DNA of 64,000 bases from Sporomusa acidovorans (GTDB lineage: Bacteria > Bacillota > Negativicutes > Sporomusales > Sporomusaceae), in contig NZ_FNAM01000003.1 of the NCBI RefSeq assembly GCF_900101845.1, positions 138,850 to 202,849 of the forward strand. The letters run 5' to 3'. A model generated the notes under the pieces. The model searched no databases and was not told where the DNA came from. It saw nothing but the letters and a program-made list of their open reading frames with translations. This document shows positions 26,760 to 36,295 of this stretch, one piece after another. A program made the translations under genes and the position numbers. Positions within the stretch are counted from its first letter, which is position 1; every line of letters begins with the position of its first letter.

Positions 26760-27126
26760 AAGCAAGGGCCTTAACCGTATGGGCAATTAGTTCTGGCGAT
26801 GCATCATTATGAAGTTCTATGATAGCCGAGCCTAGGCGAAGAATGAGAGGGGCAGGCGATCCGGCAGTAGTCGGAGCAGCCTGATTTGCTTCAAGTAAAG
26901 AACCGGGCAGCGTAACCGGAACAATGCTTGACTCACTACTTCCACTCTTCGGCAAAAATTCACAGGCTGCCATACGCACACAGCGCAGCCAATAGTAGTA
27001 TTGCTTGGGATTTATGTTATTTTCAGCACACCAGGTAGCCACCGTCTGGCCACTGCTACGGCACTGGCTGACAATCTCGATCCACTGTTTCAGCCGGTAT
27101 TGCCGCTTTACTTTTTGGATATCCAA
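26749..27126 (-). CDS. tnpA: IS66 accessory protein TnpA (element 2)
   Basis: The 125-residue helix-turn-helix protein (CRSSGQTVATWCAENNI) starts at a TTG preceded by GGAGG. It resembles the TnpA of element 3 closely in its first half. Confidence 0.88.
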   Translation of the reverse strand: MDIQKVKRQYRLKQWIEIVSQCRSSGQTVATWCAENNINPKQYYYWLRCVRMAACEFLPKSGSSESSIVPVTLPGSLLEANQAAPTTAGSPAPLILRLGSAIIELHNDASPELIAHTVKALAYAR

Positions 27127-27272
27127 CTCTAAACCTCCTTTGGGAGTTTTTCGACTTTACTTTAAAAACTCCATATAGTTTTTTAGAGTTATTATCCCAC
27201 GGCTTGTTTTAAGTTTCTATCCACTCTCTTATTGGACGCTTACACTTGAAAAACTTCTAAGGAGGTTTAGAG

Positions 27273-27641
27273 TTGAATACTAGAGAAGTCACTCGTCAAT
27301 ATCGTTTAAATCAATGGATAGAAATTATTCAGGAATGCCGCAGTAGTGGGCAAACAATCTCCTCATGGTGTGCTGCTCATAATATAAAGCTCCAAAGTTA
27401 TTATTATTGGTTAAAAATTGTGCGTACGGCTGCCTGTGAGTCTCTTCCGGTTGTCGGTGAGAATACTCAGTCAATTGTACCAGTGAAAATATCATCATCT
27501 ATTACCGCAGGTAGTCCTACAGTGCAAGAATCATCTTCCCACATCACCCTGCAGATGGGCTCCGTTACGCTTGCACTTCATAACGGAGCATCCACAGCCT
27601 TAATTGAAAATACTTTGAAGGCACTTAGCCTTGTTCGGTGA
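27273..27641 (+). CDS. tnpA: IS66 accessory protein TnpA (element 3)
   Basis: The 122-residue protein (CRSSGQTISSWCAAHNI) starts at TTG 27273 after AAGGAGG. The insertion of element 2 lies only 21 bases upstream, so its native promoter has been displaced. Confidence 0.88.
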   Translation: MNTREVTRQYRLNQWIEIIQECRSSGQTISSWCAAHNIKLQSYYYWLKIVRTAACESLPVVGENTQSIVPVKISSSITAGSPTVQESSSHITLQMGSVTLALHNGASTALIENTLKALSLVR

Positions 27642-27990
27642 TATCTCAAAAGCCGAGCAGATCTATATTGCTTGCGGCTATACCGACATGCGCAAATCTA
27701 TTGACGGACTCATGATGATTGTAAAGCATACTTTCCAGTTAAACCCGTTTCAAAGTAGCTTGTTTTTGTTCTGTGGACGGCGACGCGACCGAATGAAGGC
27801 ACTCTTTTGGGAAGAAGATGGCTTTGTTTTATTGTATAAACGTCTTGAAAGCGGAACATTTCAATGGCCTAAAAGTGCTGAATCTGTCCGTACCATTACC
27901 GATCAGCAGCTTCGCTGGCTTTTGGAAGGACTTTGCGTTGACCAGCCTAAAGCGGTACAAAAGATGGATACAAGTTCTTGGATAAAATGA
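27631..27990 (+). CDS. tnpB: IS66 accessory protein TnpB (element 3)
   Basis: The 119-residue protein carries YIACGYTDMRKSIDGL and the FCGRRRDRMKAL motif. It starts at TTG 27631 and overlaps tnpA by 11 bases. Confidence 0.92.
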   Translation: MFGDISKAEQIYIACGYTDMRKSIDGLMMIVKHTFQLNPFQSSLFLFCGRRRDRMKALFWEEDGFVLLYKRLESGTFQWPKSAESVRTITDQQLRWLLEGLCVDQPKAVQKMDTSSWIK

Positions 27991-28080
27991 TGAAAAACAC
28001 CGTGAAGCCTTATAAAACGTGGCTTTTGCGGTGTTTTTATGGTATAATAGATACATAAAATAACATTTAAGGAATTTGTT

Positions 28081-29652
28081 ATGACAGTATCTGAACGAAT
28101 GGCTACTTTCGAAAAACGCATAACGGAATTAGAGCAAGAGAATAAGCGGCTTCATAATACAATTGAGTATCTGACTCGTAAGCTCTTTGGTAAAAGTTCT
28201 GAAAAAACAGCTGTTCTTTCCTTAGGACAGGTATCTCTTTTTGAAGAGGAAGAATCTTTTTTTGATGAAGCAGAAAGCAAGGCCAACCCTGAAGTAGGAG
28301 AACCAGATCTAAGCAAAGAAGCGGATAACTACCGAAAAAAACGGTTTAAAGGTCAGCGGAAAGAACTTTTAAAAGATCTTGAACATGTTAAAAAGGTTTA
28401 CCGACTTGCCGAAGAAGACCGAACTTGTGACACCTGCGGGGATGGACTGGTATCGGTAGGGGAAGAATTTGTCCGCTCCGAGTTAGAATTCATTCCGGCT
28501 CAAGTCAGAGTGATTGACTATTATCGCGAAACCATGGAATGTCGTACTTGCCGAAAAAATGATAATCCGTATATGGAAAAATCGCCAATTCCCGATCCAG
28601 TCATTTTGCATTCTATGGCATCGCCCTCTACTATCGCCTGGGTCATGCATCAAAAGTTCGTCAATGCCATTCCTTTGTACCGTCAGGAAAAAGAATGGCA
28701 GATGCTTGGAGTGAGCTTAAGCCGAGCAACAATGTCAAACTGGATTTTAGCTGCTGCACGAGATTGGCTTATTCCTCTAGTGGATTTACTTCATCAACAG
28801 ATACTGCAGGAGAATTACTTGCATGTCGACGAAACTACGGTTTCAGTCATGCAGGAAGAAGGCCGCAAAAATACCACAGACTCGTACATGTGGGTATACA
28901 GCACTGGTCAATATGCCAAGCATTCCATTCGGATATTTGAGTATCAGCCTGGCAGAGGCGGCAGTTATCCCAAGAAATTCCTCAAAGGATTTGAAGGATA
29001 TTTACACACCGATGCCTACGCTGGATACAACAAAGTGCCGAAGATTACCCGTTGTTTATGCTGGGCGCATGTTCGCAGGAAATTTGTTGATATTCTTCCT
29101 AAGGATACAAAGGCTCCAGAAGCTGCTATGGCAAGCCAAGGTATTGCTTTTTGCAATCAATTATTTGCAATCGAAAAGTCTCTTCACAATGTTTCGATTG
29201 ATGAGCGTAAAGAAAAGCGTCTGAAGCAGGAAATTCCTATTTTAGAGGCCTTTTGGGCATGGGCAGATTCTCTTCGGCGGCAAGTGCCGCCAAAGTCAGC
29301 AATCGGTGAAGCACTAAATTATGTACAGAATCAAAAAGATGGCCTGATGAATTATTTAAAAGATGGGCACTGCTCCATTTCCAACAATCTAGCGGAAAAC
29401 AGCATACGTCCCTTTACCATTGGCCGCAAAAACTGGCTGTTTAGCGGTAGTCCTAAAGGAGCTGCTGCAAGCGCTGCCGTATACAGTCTAATCGAAACTG
29501 CAAAAGCCAACGGGCTAAACCCGTATAGCTATTTAGAATTCCTTCTCCAGGATTTACCCGGACTTCCGTTTAGGCAATATCCTGAAATTCTAGAAGATTA
29601 TCTTCCTTGGAATTCGCAGATTCAAACAAGATGCAAAAAGAACAAAACTTGA
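28081..29652 (+). CDS. tnpC: IS66 transposase TnpC (element 3)
   Basis: This 523-residue DDE transposase is closely related to that of element 2 (shared HVDET, YLHTDAYAGYNKV and ISNNLAENSIRPF motifs) and more distant from element 1. A terminator (29641-29654 with 29667-29680, then T6) overlaps its end. Confidence 0.93.
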   Translation: MTVSERMATFEKRITELEQENKRLHNTIEYLTRKLFGKSSEKTAVLSLGQVSLFEEEESFFDEAESKANPEVGEPDLSKEADNYRKKRFKGQRKELLKDLEHVKKVYRLAEEDRTCDTCGDGLVSVGEEFVRSELEFIPAQVRVIDYYRETMECRTCRKNDNPYMEKSPIPDPVILHSMASPSTIAWVMHQKFVNAIPLYRQEKEWQMLGVSLSRATMSNWILAAARDWLIPLVDLLHQQILQENYLHVDETTVSVMQEEGRKNTTDSYMWVYSTGQYAKHSIRIFEYQPGRGGSYPKKFLKGFEGYLHTDAYAGYNKVPKITRCLCWAHVRRKFVDILPKDTKAPEAAMASQGIAFCNQLFAIEKSLHNVSIDERKEKRLKQEIPILEAFWAWADSLRRQVPPKSAIGEALNYVQNQKDGLMNYLKDGHCSISNNLAENSIRPFTIGRKNWLFSGSPKGAAASAAVYSLIETAKANGLNPYSYLEFLLQDLPGLPFRQYPEILEDYLPWNSQIQTRCKKNKT

Positions 29653-29783
29653 TGATTCCTAGTATACATCAGGTTTTGTTCTTTTTTATCCACTTTCTTG
29701 TTTGACGCTTACGAAAGATGCAGGAAATGGGTGCGTTATCCTCCGCTGCTTTTTATTAAGCTGAAGCGGAAAGGAGGGTGCGC

Positions 29784-30320
29784 ATGAAAAGAGTGTCCCG
29801 TAGAAAATGCGTTCTGACGCTTCTCTTCTGGCTGGTGATGGCATTACCGTTTTTATTTCGTCAGCAGATGCCGGGGCTGTTTATTCGCAATGATACGGAA
29901 TCGATGCCACTGGGCTTCTACGTCATCTTACCGGACCGGCCCGTAAAGACAGGAGATATCGTTGCTTTTACGCCGCCACAGGAGCTTTGGCAGCTGGCCA
30001 ACGATCGCGGCTGGACAAAGGGGGAACGGTACTGGCTAAAGGAAGTGGCCGCAGTTGAAGGCGATACGTACACCATTACCGATACCGGAATTTACATTGA
30101 CGGCCGGTATGCCGGCACGGTTGTCGCTGTAGATCGGCAGGAAAAGCCTTTACCGCAACTGCGTGGGACTTTCCAAGTAAAGCCAGGCTATTTTCTGCCG
30201 CTGGCAACATACCGGCCCAGTTCTTTTGACGGCCGCTATTTCGGAGAACTGCCGCTCACCGCAATCCATAAGCATGTGTATCCTCTTTTCACAATGAAAC
30301 TTATGGAGGTGTTTTATTGA
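29784..30320 (+). CDS. traF: TraF-type conjugal transfer signal peptidase (S26)
   Basis: The 178-residue protein has one N-terminal transmembrane helix, the catalytic serine motif NDTESMPLGFY (about residue 40) and the lysine motif YWLKEVAAVEGD (about residue 87), as in the S26C TraF peptidases that mature or cyclise conjugative pilins. GGAGG lies 6 bases before ATG 29784; a GTG 6 bases upstream abuts the Shine-Dalgarno sequence. It leads the transfer operon that continues to 41036, and VirB2 is its probable substrate. Confidence 0.85.
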   Translation: MKRVSRRKCVLTLLFWLVMALPFLFRQQMPGLFIRNDTESMPLGFYVILPDRPVKTGDIVAFTPPQELWQLANDRGWTKGERYWLKEVAAVEGDTYTITDTGIYIDGRYAGTVVAVDRQEKPLPQLRGTFQVKPGYFLPLATYRPSSFDGRYFGELPLTAIHKHVYPLFTMKLMEVFY

Positions 30321-30363
30321 TGAAGAGTAAAAGAGCATGCCGGGGGCAGGGAGGGCGCAGTTC

Positions 30364-31080
30364 ATGAAAATTAAGGAGTTTTTTTCCGAACCGAAACAGT
30401 ATTCCAACAGCTCAACGCCCAAAACCCCGTTTGATCAGGCCAAAGAGGAATGGGACAGGCGGGAAGGACACATTGTTATTCAAAATTATAACTTGCGCCG
30501 CCTGTTGCTGATGTCGTGGCTTGTGCTCTTGGTCATTTCAGCCGGTTTGGTTATTCAGTCGTTAAAATCCAGCGTAGTTCCGTATGTCGTTGAGGTGGAC
30601 AGTACAACAGGCGTAGTGAAGAATGCCGGACTGGCCGAAGCGAAAGAATATACGCCGCAGGCAGCAGAAATGAAGTACTTTCTTTCACAGTTTATTCGAA
30701 ATGTCCGCTCTCTCCCGCTTGATCCAGTCGTCTATAAGAAAAACATTGAATCGGCATACGGTTTTTTGACTAAGCAGGCGGCAAACAAAATGAACGTGCA
30801 GTTGCAAAACGAAAATCCGCTAGAGCATTTCGGGAAAGAAACCGTGCAAATTAAAATCGGAAGTATGCTGGAAATGAGCGATGGCAGCTCGTCCTATCAG
30901 ATCCGTTGGACGGAAGACCATTATGATATTGCTTCAGGGAAAAAGACAAGTATTCCGATGAGCGGTATTTTTACGATCCGTTTGCAACCGCCGAAACAGC
31001 AAAAAGAACTGGAAATTAATCCTCTGGGCATTTTTATTGCTGACTTTAATTGGACCAAAGAAAGCGTGAAGGGAGAATAA
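30364..31080 (+). CDS. virB8: VirB8/TrbF-like inner-membrane subunit
   Basis: The 238-residue protein has a cytoplasmic N-terminus, one helix at about residues 47-66, and a periplasmic NTF2-like domain (FIRNVRSLPLDP and YQIRWTEDHYD are family-like stretches). VirB8 assembles the inner-membrane complex of the type IV secretion system. The start is ATG 30364 after GGGAGGG. It is followed 3 bases later by VirB9. Confidence 0.85.
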   Translation: MKIKEFFSEPKQYSNSSTPKTPFDQAKEEWDRREGHIVIQNYNLRRLLLMSWLVLLVISAGLVIQSLKSSVVPYVVEVDSTTGVVKNAGLAEAKEYTPQAAEMKYFLSQFIRNVRSLPLDPVVYKKNIESAYGFLTKQAANKMNVQLQNENPLEHFGKETVQIKIGSMLEMSDGSSSYQIRWTEDHYDIASGKKTSIPMSGIFTIRLQPPKQQKELEINPLGIFIADFNWTKESVKGE

Positions 31081-31083
31081 GGA

Positions 31084-31896
31084 ATGAAGCATAAAATCAG
31101 CCGGCTTATTTTGGTTTTTAGCTTGGTATTGTCCTTACAAAATGTGATGTCGCGTGCCCACGCGGCAACAATAGAAATTCCCCCGGCGCCTCCCCTGTTT
31201 TCGTATGGGGAGTTTTATGATGCCGCCGATACAAAGGACAAAACCAAAAAGATATTTTCCTATAATCCGGAAAGCGTCTACACCGTCTATTGCCGTCCCG
31301 GTTACCTGACGGATATTGATATTCACACCGGTGACAAGTTGATATACATTGCTGCAGGCGATACAGCGCAGTGGATGGTGGATTCCAATACGGCGCAAGA
31401 CACGCCGCATATCTATGTCAAGCCGCTCGCAGCGGAGGCCAGGACCAATTTGATTGTCAATACGGACCGGCACCGGTATCATCTGCTGCTGGTAGCGACC
31501 GACTGGTATAACCCCATCATCACCTGGGAGTATAGCACAGAGGAAGAAATTGCCCGTTATGAAGCCGATAACCGTGCGCAAAAGAGACAACCGGTCATTC
31601 GAAATTTTACGTCGCATTATACGGTGCGGGCAGAAGATAAAGCGACGCCTGCATGGCTGCCGCGTGAAGTATGGGATGATGGCAAAAACACGTACATTCG
31701 TCTTGGTGATACCCGCAAAGGTCTTCCGATTCTGTTTGCAGTCAAAGAGAAAGGCCGGACTGCTCCGGTGCAATATAAGCACGAAAGTGACTACTTTGTT
31801 GTAAGCGGCGTTTTAGATCATGCGCGCCTTCAAAGCGCCCAAGGCGAAAAAGTGGAGATTGTACGGCAGAAAAACCAGGAAGGCGGTGCATCCTGA
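31084..31896 (+). CDS. virB9: VirB9/TrbG-like outer-membrane-core subunit
   Basis: This 270-residue protein has a signal peptide (cleavage near AHA-A, residue 27), an N-terminal beta domain and a C-terminal domain with WLPREVWDDGKNTYIRL, the conserved VirB9 segment before the VirB7-binding region. It forms the outer-membrane core with VirB10, which implies a host with an outer membrane. No separate VirB7 lipoprotein was found. Confidence 0.88.
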   Translation: MKHKISRLILVFSLVLSLQNVMSRAHAATIEIPPAPPLFSYGEFYDAADTKDKTKKIFSYNPESVYTVYCRPGYLTDIDIHTGDKLIYIAAGDTAQWMVDSNTAQDTPHIYVKPLAAEARTNLIVNTDRHRYHLLLVATDWYNPIITWEYSTEEEIARYEADNRAQKRQPVIRNFTSHYTVRAEDKATPAWLPREVWDDGKNTYIRLGDTRKGLPILFAVKEKGRTAPVQYKHESDYFVVSGVLDHARLQSAQGEKVEIVRQKNQEGGAS

Positions 31897-31897
31897 T

Positions 31898-33088
31898 ATG
31901 CTGGACCAACTACAGGAAGGAATAAAACAATTGCGAGCGCGGTTGAAACGGGAGACATCGACCGGGGCAGCAGCTACAAAAGAGGTGGAGGTAACCACAA
32001 AAGCGGAAACCACTCAAAGCCGTACCGTTAATAAAAAGAAAGTGTACCTTCTCTGCATTTTGCTGCTGGTTTCGTTTATTGGCTCTTTCTTTATTTTCTC
32101 CAAAGATGCTGCAAAACCCAAGAAGAGGACGATTGAAACCGCGGACACAAAGCTTGCCGCACCGCAATTGTCCGATGATTACGGTGATCTTTCGCGATTG
32201 GCGCAAAAAGATACAAAACCAAAAACAATCACCGGCAAAGAGACTGTTGTTGCCAACCGGCAGCAGCCGTCACCGGGCATAGAAAGGGAAGCGCAGGCGC
32301 GGACGGTATATCAGACTTACAATCCGGGAATTAAGCCGACTTTACCGGAGGAGATGCATTCTCCACGTGAAACGGAAAATCGGAATGCAGCGGAAAGAGC
32401 ACAGGCTTTACAGGAAAAAATATGGAGTTCGGCGATTGCCTTTACTATCAAGAAAGATGGCCAGGATAGCAGTGCAGCCGCACAGAGTACGAATTCCTAT
32501 CAAGCTGCCCGGGAGAATACACTTTCACCGGGAACTATGCTGCCGGCTATGCTGATCAGCGGCATTAATTCCGATAATGGCGGACAAGTCACGGCGCAGC
32601 TTACCGCTGATGTCTATGATTCCCTTTATGGCGATACGCTGCTCATTCCTATGGGAGCGCGGCTTGTCGGCACCTATGAAGGGGGAGCGAAGCTCGGCGA
32701 GTCCCGCGTGAATATCAAGTGGAGCCGTATCCTGTTTCCGAACGGCGATTCGTATCAAATGGGTGAAACCCTCGTAACGGCCGGGATGGACGGCTTTCCG
32801 GGAATTTTAGGAAAAGTGGATACGCATGGAGATCAGGTTGTTTCAGCCGGATTGGTCACAACAGCGCTTGGTGCTCTCGGTTCGATTGCCGCCGGTAATA
32901 CATCGAGCGGGGATAGTTACAGCACTTCGAATATGGCCGCGCAAGGAGCTGCCACCAATTTGCTCAATACGGCAGGTAAGCTGATGGATCAAAAAATGAG
33001 CCGTATGCCAACGATTACCGTTGAACCCGGAACCACCTTTTTCTTGCGTGTCGCCGATATCTTGCCGCTTCGTCCGTACGAAGGCTAA
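31898..33088 (+). CDS. virB10: VirB10/TrbI-like core subunit
   Basis: The 396-residue protein has a cytoplasmic N-terminus, one helix at about residues 48-66, a proline-rich periplasmic region, and the TrbI beta barrel (GTMLPAMLISGINSDNGGQV through RVNIKWSRILFPNG). ATG 31898 follows the VirB9 stop by one base. VirB10 spans both membranes and transmits the energy signal from the ATPases. Confidence 0.9.
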   Translation: MLDQLQEGIKQLRARLKRETSTGAAATKEVEVTTKAETTQSRTVNKKKVYLLCILLLVSFIGSFFIFSKDAAKPKKRTIETADTKLAAPQLSDDYGDLSRLAQKDTKPKTITGKETVVANRQQPSPGIEREAQARTVYQTYNPGIKPTLPEEMHSPRETENRNAAERAQALQEKIWSSAIAFTIKKDGQDSSAAAQSTNSYQAARENTLSPGTMLPAMLISGINSDNGGQVTAQLTADVYDSLYGDTLLIPMGARLVGTYEGGAKLGESRVNIKWSRILFPNGDSYQMGETLVTAGMDGFPGILGKVDTHGDQVVSAGLVTTALGALGSIAAGNTSSGDSYSTSNMAAQGAATNLLNTAGKLMDQKMSRMPTITVEPGTTFFLRVADILPLRPYEG

Positions 33089-33090
33089 GG

Positions 33091-35280
33091 ATGGAAGATC
33101 AAAAGAATCGGCGTATCCTGGTTCTGTTGGGTACGGTTGGATTCGTTATGTTGATTGTTTGCTGGCTGACCACACAGTGGTTTGCCAGACGTTGCGACTA
33201 TGATCCGCTGTTAGGCTGGGGATTTCTGCTTACCGATGGGACAAAGCTTTATCTTCCTTGGGATATTTTTATCTGGCGCTGGAAATTTTCAGCCGTGGTG
33301 CCGCATTTATCGGCACTGGCCGGTAAATATCTGCTGCTTGGCCTGTTGGGCGGAGTCGCCCTTAGTTTTTATATCGAAACAAAGCTCAGGCCGCTTGATT
33401 CTCACGGGAGCGCGGACTGGGCGGGCCGCAGCGCTATCAAAAAAAGCGGTTTATGTGTAAAAGAAGGCGTTGTGTTAGGCCGCAATCCATTTACAAAAAA
33501 ATTCTTGTTTCACGATGGACCGGAGCATATTCTGCTGCTCGCGCCGACACGCAGCGGCAAGGGCGTCGGGGTTATTATCCCGACGTGCCTTGTTTGGAAG
33601 CACTCAATGTTGGTGACGGATGTTAAGGCAGAAAACTGGAATTTTTCTGCGCCCTATCGCCGGCAAGTGCTAAAGAACCGAGTGATTAAATTTGAGCCTG
33701 GCTGCATCGACGGTACGGGCGCCAGATGGAACCCGCTTGTGGAGATCCGCTACCGGACGGTGCGGGAATTCGGTGATGTGCAAATCATCGCCGATATGCT
33801 GGCTAATCCCGACGGCAAGGATATCAGCGGCGATGGAGCGCACTGGGTCATTACGGCCTCTTCCCTCATGCGCACCGTCATTATGCACCTTATGTACAAG
33901 AAGCACCAGGAAGGGAAACTGCCGCCAACGATGATGGAAGTTGCTACTTTTCTTTCCTTGCCGCACAAAGCCATCATTGCGGAAATGAAAGTCTACCCGC
34001 ATATTACGCCGGAAGAATTTTTTAGCGAAACGAATATCCTTGATCAAATTTACAGCCTGCCGGATACACCATATGTTGACATTGGCAACTGGAAGAGAGA
34101 TGTGGCGGACTGCTTAAAGGAACCTGAGGAAAAACGCGTCGTCGAAGCGCTGAAAACACTGCAAGACGTACGCGCCTATATGAAAGAACGTTATAGCGAA
34201 AATCCGGAGATTTTCACGCAGCTGCCTTATGCAGAGTTATTGGTGCATCCGAAGGTACTGGAAGGTGCACGGGAAATGGGGAACCGTGAAGAAAAGGAAG
34301 AGTCCAGCGTGTTATCCTCGGCGGTTAAAGCCTTTCTGCTGTACCGGAATCCCGTTATCGCCAAAAATACCGGGGCCAGTGACTTTAAAATTGCCGATTT
34401 GCTCCGGCCGGATTACCCGGTATCGGTTTTTCTTGTTACGGCTCCGGGCGATCTGGATACGATCAAACCGCTGTTTCGCTTATTTATGAACTTTGTCATT
34501 AAACGCAATGTAGAAAAAATGGATTTTGGCAGCAAGCAGAAACAACGTTGCCTGCTCCTGTTTGACGAATTTCCTCAGTTCGGGCGCATGGATTCGGTGG
34601 AATTGGGGCTTGCAGTCATGGCCGGCTACGGCTTGAAAGCACTACTGATAGCCCAGGACATTCATCAGTTGGATAAAACCTATACGAAGGACAATTCGAT
34701 TATTGCGAATTGCCATGTGAGGGTCTTTTATACTCCAAACGAAGACGGAACGGCGGAAATGCTCAGTAAGTCCCTGGGGAAAAAGACAATCCGCGTGGAT
34801 AGTAAAAATAGCGGACAGGGAATTGGCACGGCATCGTATACAACCTCAGAGACCGGACGCGATTTGATGACCCCTGATGAAGTGAAGCGCCTGCCCAAAG
34901 AACAGGAACTGGTCTTTGTCGCGCAAACCCGGCCGATTTTAGCCGATAAACTCTTTTACTTCAAAGAGAAGTTCTTTATGAAAAAAATTGAAAGCTGCGG
35001 GCAGGCACAGGCGCTGAACCTGCATTCGGACACGGCAAGCGTGGTTCGTTCTTATGAAGACCTGTTGCCGCCGGGAATGTGTGTGCCAACTGCCGATTAT
35101 GCCCTGGCAAGGCAAGAGGAGATAGCCGAACTTGAGGGCAAGCAGCATCAGCTTGCCGAATGGATTGATTTCTCCTGCGAAGCCATGAAAATGACGGATG
35201 AACTGGACGAGATATCAAGCGTTACCATAGAAAAAGCGGAGCCGATAGTTGGACAAGAAACATTTCGGTTTATTGAATAA
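33091..35280 (+). CDS. virD4: VirD4/TraG-like coupling protein
   Basis: The 729-residue ATPase has two N-terminal transmembrane helices, Walker A (APTRSGKGVG, about residue 151) and Walker B (LLLFDEFPQFG, about residue 488). Coupling proteins bring the relaxase-DNA complex to the channel. It starts 2 bases after VirB10, which places it early in the operon rather than with relaxase genes. No relaxase partner is visible in the window. Confidence 0.93.
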   Translation: MEDQKNRRILVLLGTVGFVMLIVCWLTTQWFARRCDYDPLLGWGFLLTDGTKLYLPWDIFIWRWKFSAVVPHLSALAGKYLLLGLLGGVALSFYIETKLRPLDSHGSADWAGRSAIKKSGLCVKEGVVLGRNPFTKKFLFHDGPEHILLLAPTRSGKGVGVIIPTCLVWKHSMLVTDVKAENWNFSAPYRRQVLKNRVIKFEPGCIDGTGARWNPLVEIRYRTVREFGDVQIIADMLANPDGKDISGDGAHWVITASSLMRTVIMHLMYKKHQEGKLPPTMMEVATFLSLPHKAIIAEMKVYPHITPEEFFSETNILDQIYSLPDTPYVDIGNWKRDVADCLKEPEEKRVVEALKTLQDVRAYMKERYSENPEIFTQLPYAELLVHPKVLEGAREMGNREEKEESSVLSSAVKAFLLYRNPVIAKNTGASDFKIADLLRPDYPVSVFLVTAPGDLDTIKPLFRLFMNFVIKRNVEKMDFGSKQKQRCLLLFDEFPQFGRMDSVELGLAVMAGYGLKALLIAQDIHQLDKTYTKDNSIIANCHVRVFYTPNEDGTAEMLSKSLGKKTIRVDSKNSGQGIGTASYTTSETGRDLMTPDEVKRLPKEQELVFVAQTRPILADKLFYFKEKFFMKKIESCGQAQALNLHSDTASVVRSYEDLLPPGMCVPTADYALARQEEIAELEGKQHQLAEWIDFSCEAMKMTDELDEISSVTIEKAEPIVGQETFRFIE

Positions 35281-35301
35281 ATAAGGGGGGAGGAAAGCCT
35301 A

Positions 35302-36240
35302 TTGGGGAAACCAAGCCGTACGGAAGAAACGCTGTATTATTTGCTGGGCGAAGATATTCGCGCCTACTTAATTGACGATAACATCACAGAAATTTATCTC
35401 AATTCCAACTCGGATGTAATCTGGATTGATACCAAAGACAAGGGCCGAGTGGCGACAGGAAAAATGATGGATGCGCAGACGGCGGCAAACGTCATTTACA
35501 CGATTGCCGATCTGACCGGAAAAGTCTGTAATGATACCAACGAAACGCTGGCCGCCGAATTCCAGGGTATTCGTTTTCAGGGGCTTTTGCCGCGTGTTGT
35601 TGAAAAACCTGCCTTTAATATGCGAAAACATTGTGCCGGATTGCTGACTTTAGACGATTATGTGAAAAGCGGGATTATGACAAAACGGCAGAGGGAGGTT
35701 TTGCTGGAAGCTATTTATTCCCATAAAAACATCCTGGCTGCTGGTGGCACCAAGTCAGGAAAAACCACGTTCCTGAATGCCGTTTTGGCGGAGATTGCCA
35801 AAACAGGGGACCGCGTTGTTCTTTTGGAAGATACCAAAGAACTGCAATGCGCGGCAAAGGATATGGACAGGCTCCTGACGACGGAAAACAAAACGCTGGA
35901 AGACCTGCTGCGCGATACGCTGCGCCTCACGCCGGAGCGGATTATCGTCGGGGAGGTGCGTGGCGCGGAAGCGCTTATTTTGCTGGATGCATGGAGCACC
36001 GGCCATAAAGGCGGGGCGTCAACCGTCCATGCCAACAGCGCGCGGCAGACACTGCGCCGCCTGGAAGAATTGGCAGCGCGGGCCGAGGCACGGGCACACC
36101 AGTACATGATCGGGGAAGCCATTGACATTATCGTGTATCTGCGCTACAGCGGGCTGCAACGGAGAGTAGAGCAGATTCTTGCAGTTGACGGCTGGGATGC
36201 TGCCAAGGAAGAATATTTGGTCAGAGATTTGTGTGCTTAA
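35302..36240 (+). CDS. virB11: VirB11/TrbB-like traffic ATPase
   Basis: The 312-residue hexameric ATPase shows Walker A (GGTKSGKTTF, about residue 148), the Asp box and Walker B region (LRLTPERIIVGEVRG), and the His box (GHKGGASTVHANS). The start is TTG 35302 after GGGGGGAGG. VirB11 works at the channel base with VirB4. A 19-bp palindrome follows its stop. Confidence 0.93.
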   Translation: MGKPSRTEETLYYLLGEDIRAYLIDDNITEIYLNSNSDVIWIDTKDKGRVATGKMMDAQTAANVIYTIADLTGKVCNDTNETLAAEFQGIRFQGLLPRVVEKPAFNMRKHCAGLLTLDDYVKSGIMTKRQREVLLEAIYSHKNILAAGGTKSGKTTFLNAVLAEIAKTGDRVVLLEDTKELQCAAKDMDRLLTTENKTLEDLLRDTLRLTPERIIVGEVRGAEALILLDAWSTGHKGGASTVHANSARQTLRRLEELAARAEARAHQYMIGEAIDIIVYLRYSGLQRRVEQILAVDGWDAAKEEYLVRDLCA

Positions 36241-36245
36241 AGGGA

Positions 36246-36264
36246 GGTGGTCAAATTGACCACC
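36246..36264. promoter_or_regulatory. 19-bp palindrome, copy 1
   Basis: GGTGGTCAAATTGACCACC is a perfect palindrome around a central A. An identical copy lies at 54599-54617. Here it is followed by TTTC and sits before the response regulator gene. It may be an operator or a short terminator. Confidence 0.55.
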
Positions 36265-36295
36265 TTTCACTAAAATTTAGAATGGAGGCTTTCCT

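Larger units (their letters stand above)
24680..27243 (-). mobile_element. IS66-family element 2, complete (2564 bp), nested in element 3
   Basis: The ends start GTAAGCGTC in inverted orientation. The target duplication ACTTGAAA is perfect (24672-24679 and 27244-27251). It carries intact tnpA, tnpB and tnpC on the minus strand. Confidence 0.95.
24586..29712 (+). mobile_element. IS66-family element 3, interrupted by element 2
   Basis: The ends are GTAACCGTCAAACAAGA at 24586 and the inverted GTAAGCGTCAAACAAGA ending at 29712. The target duplication GAAAGATG is perfect (24578-24585 and 29713-29720). Element 2 sits in its left non-coding end. The element's own length without the insert is about 2555 bp. 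Its tnpABC genes are intact and downstream of the insert. Confidence 0.93.

Noticed and set aside
30320..30367. A 15-codon frame between the peptidase and VirB8 genes
   Set aside because: It has no ribosome binding site of its own and no meaningful sequence; it only spans the spacer.
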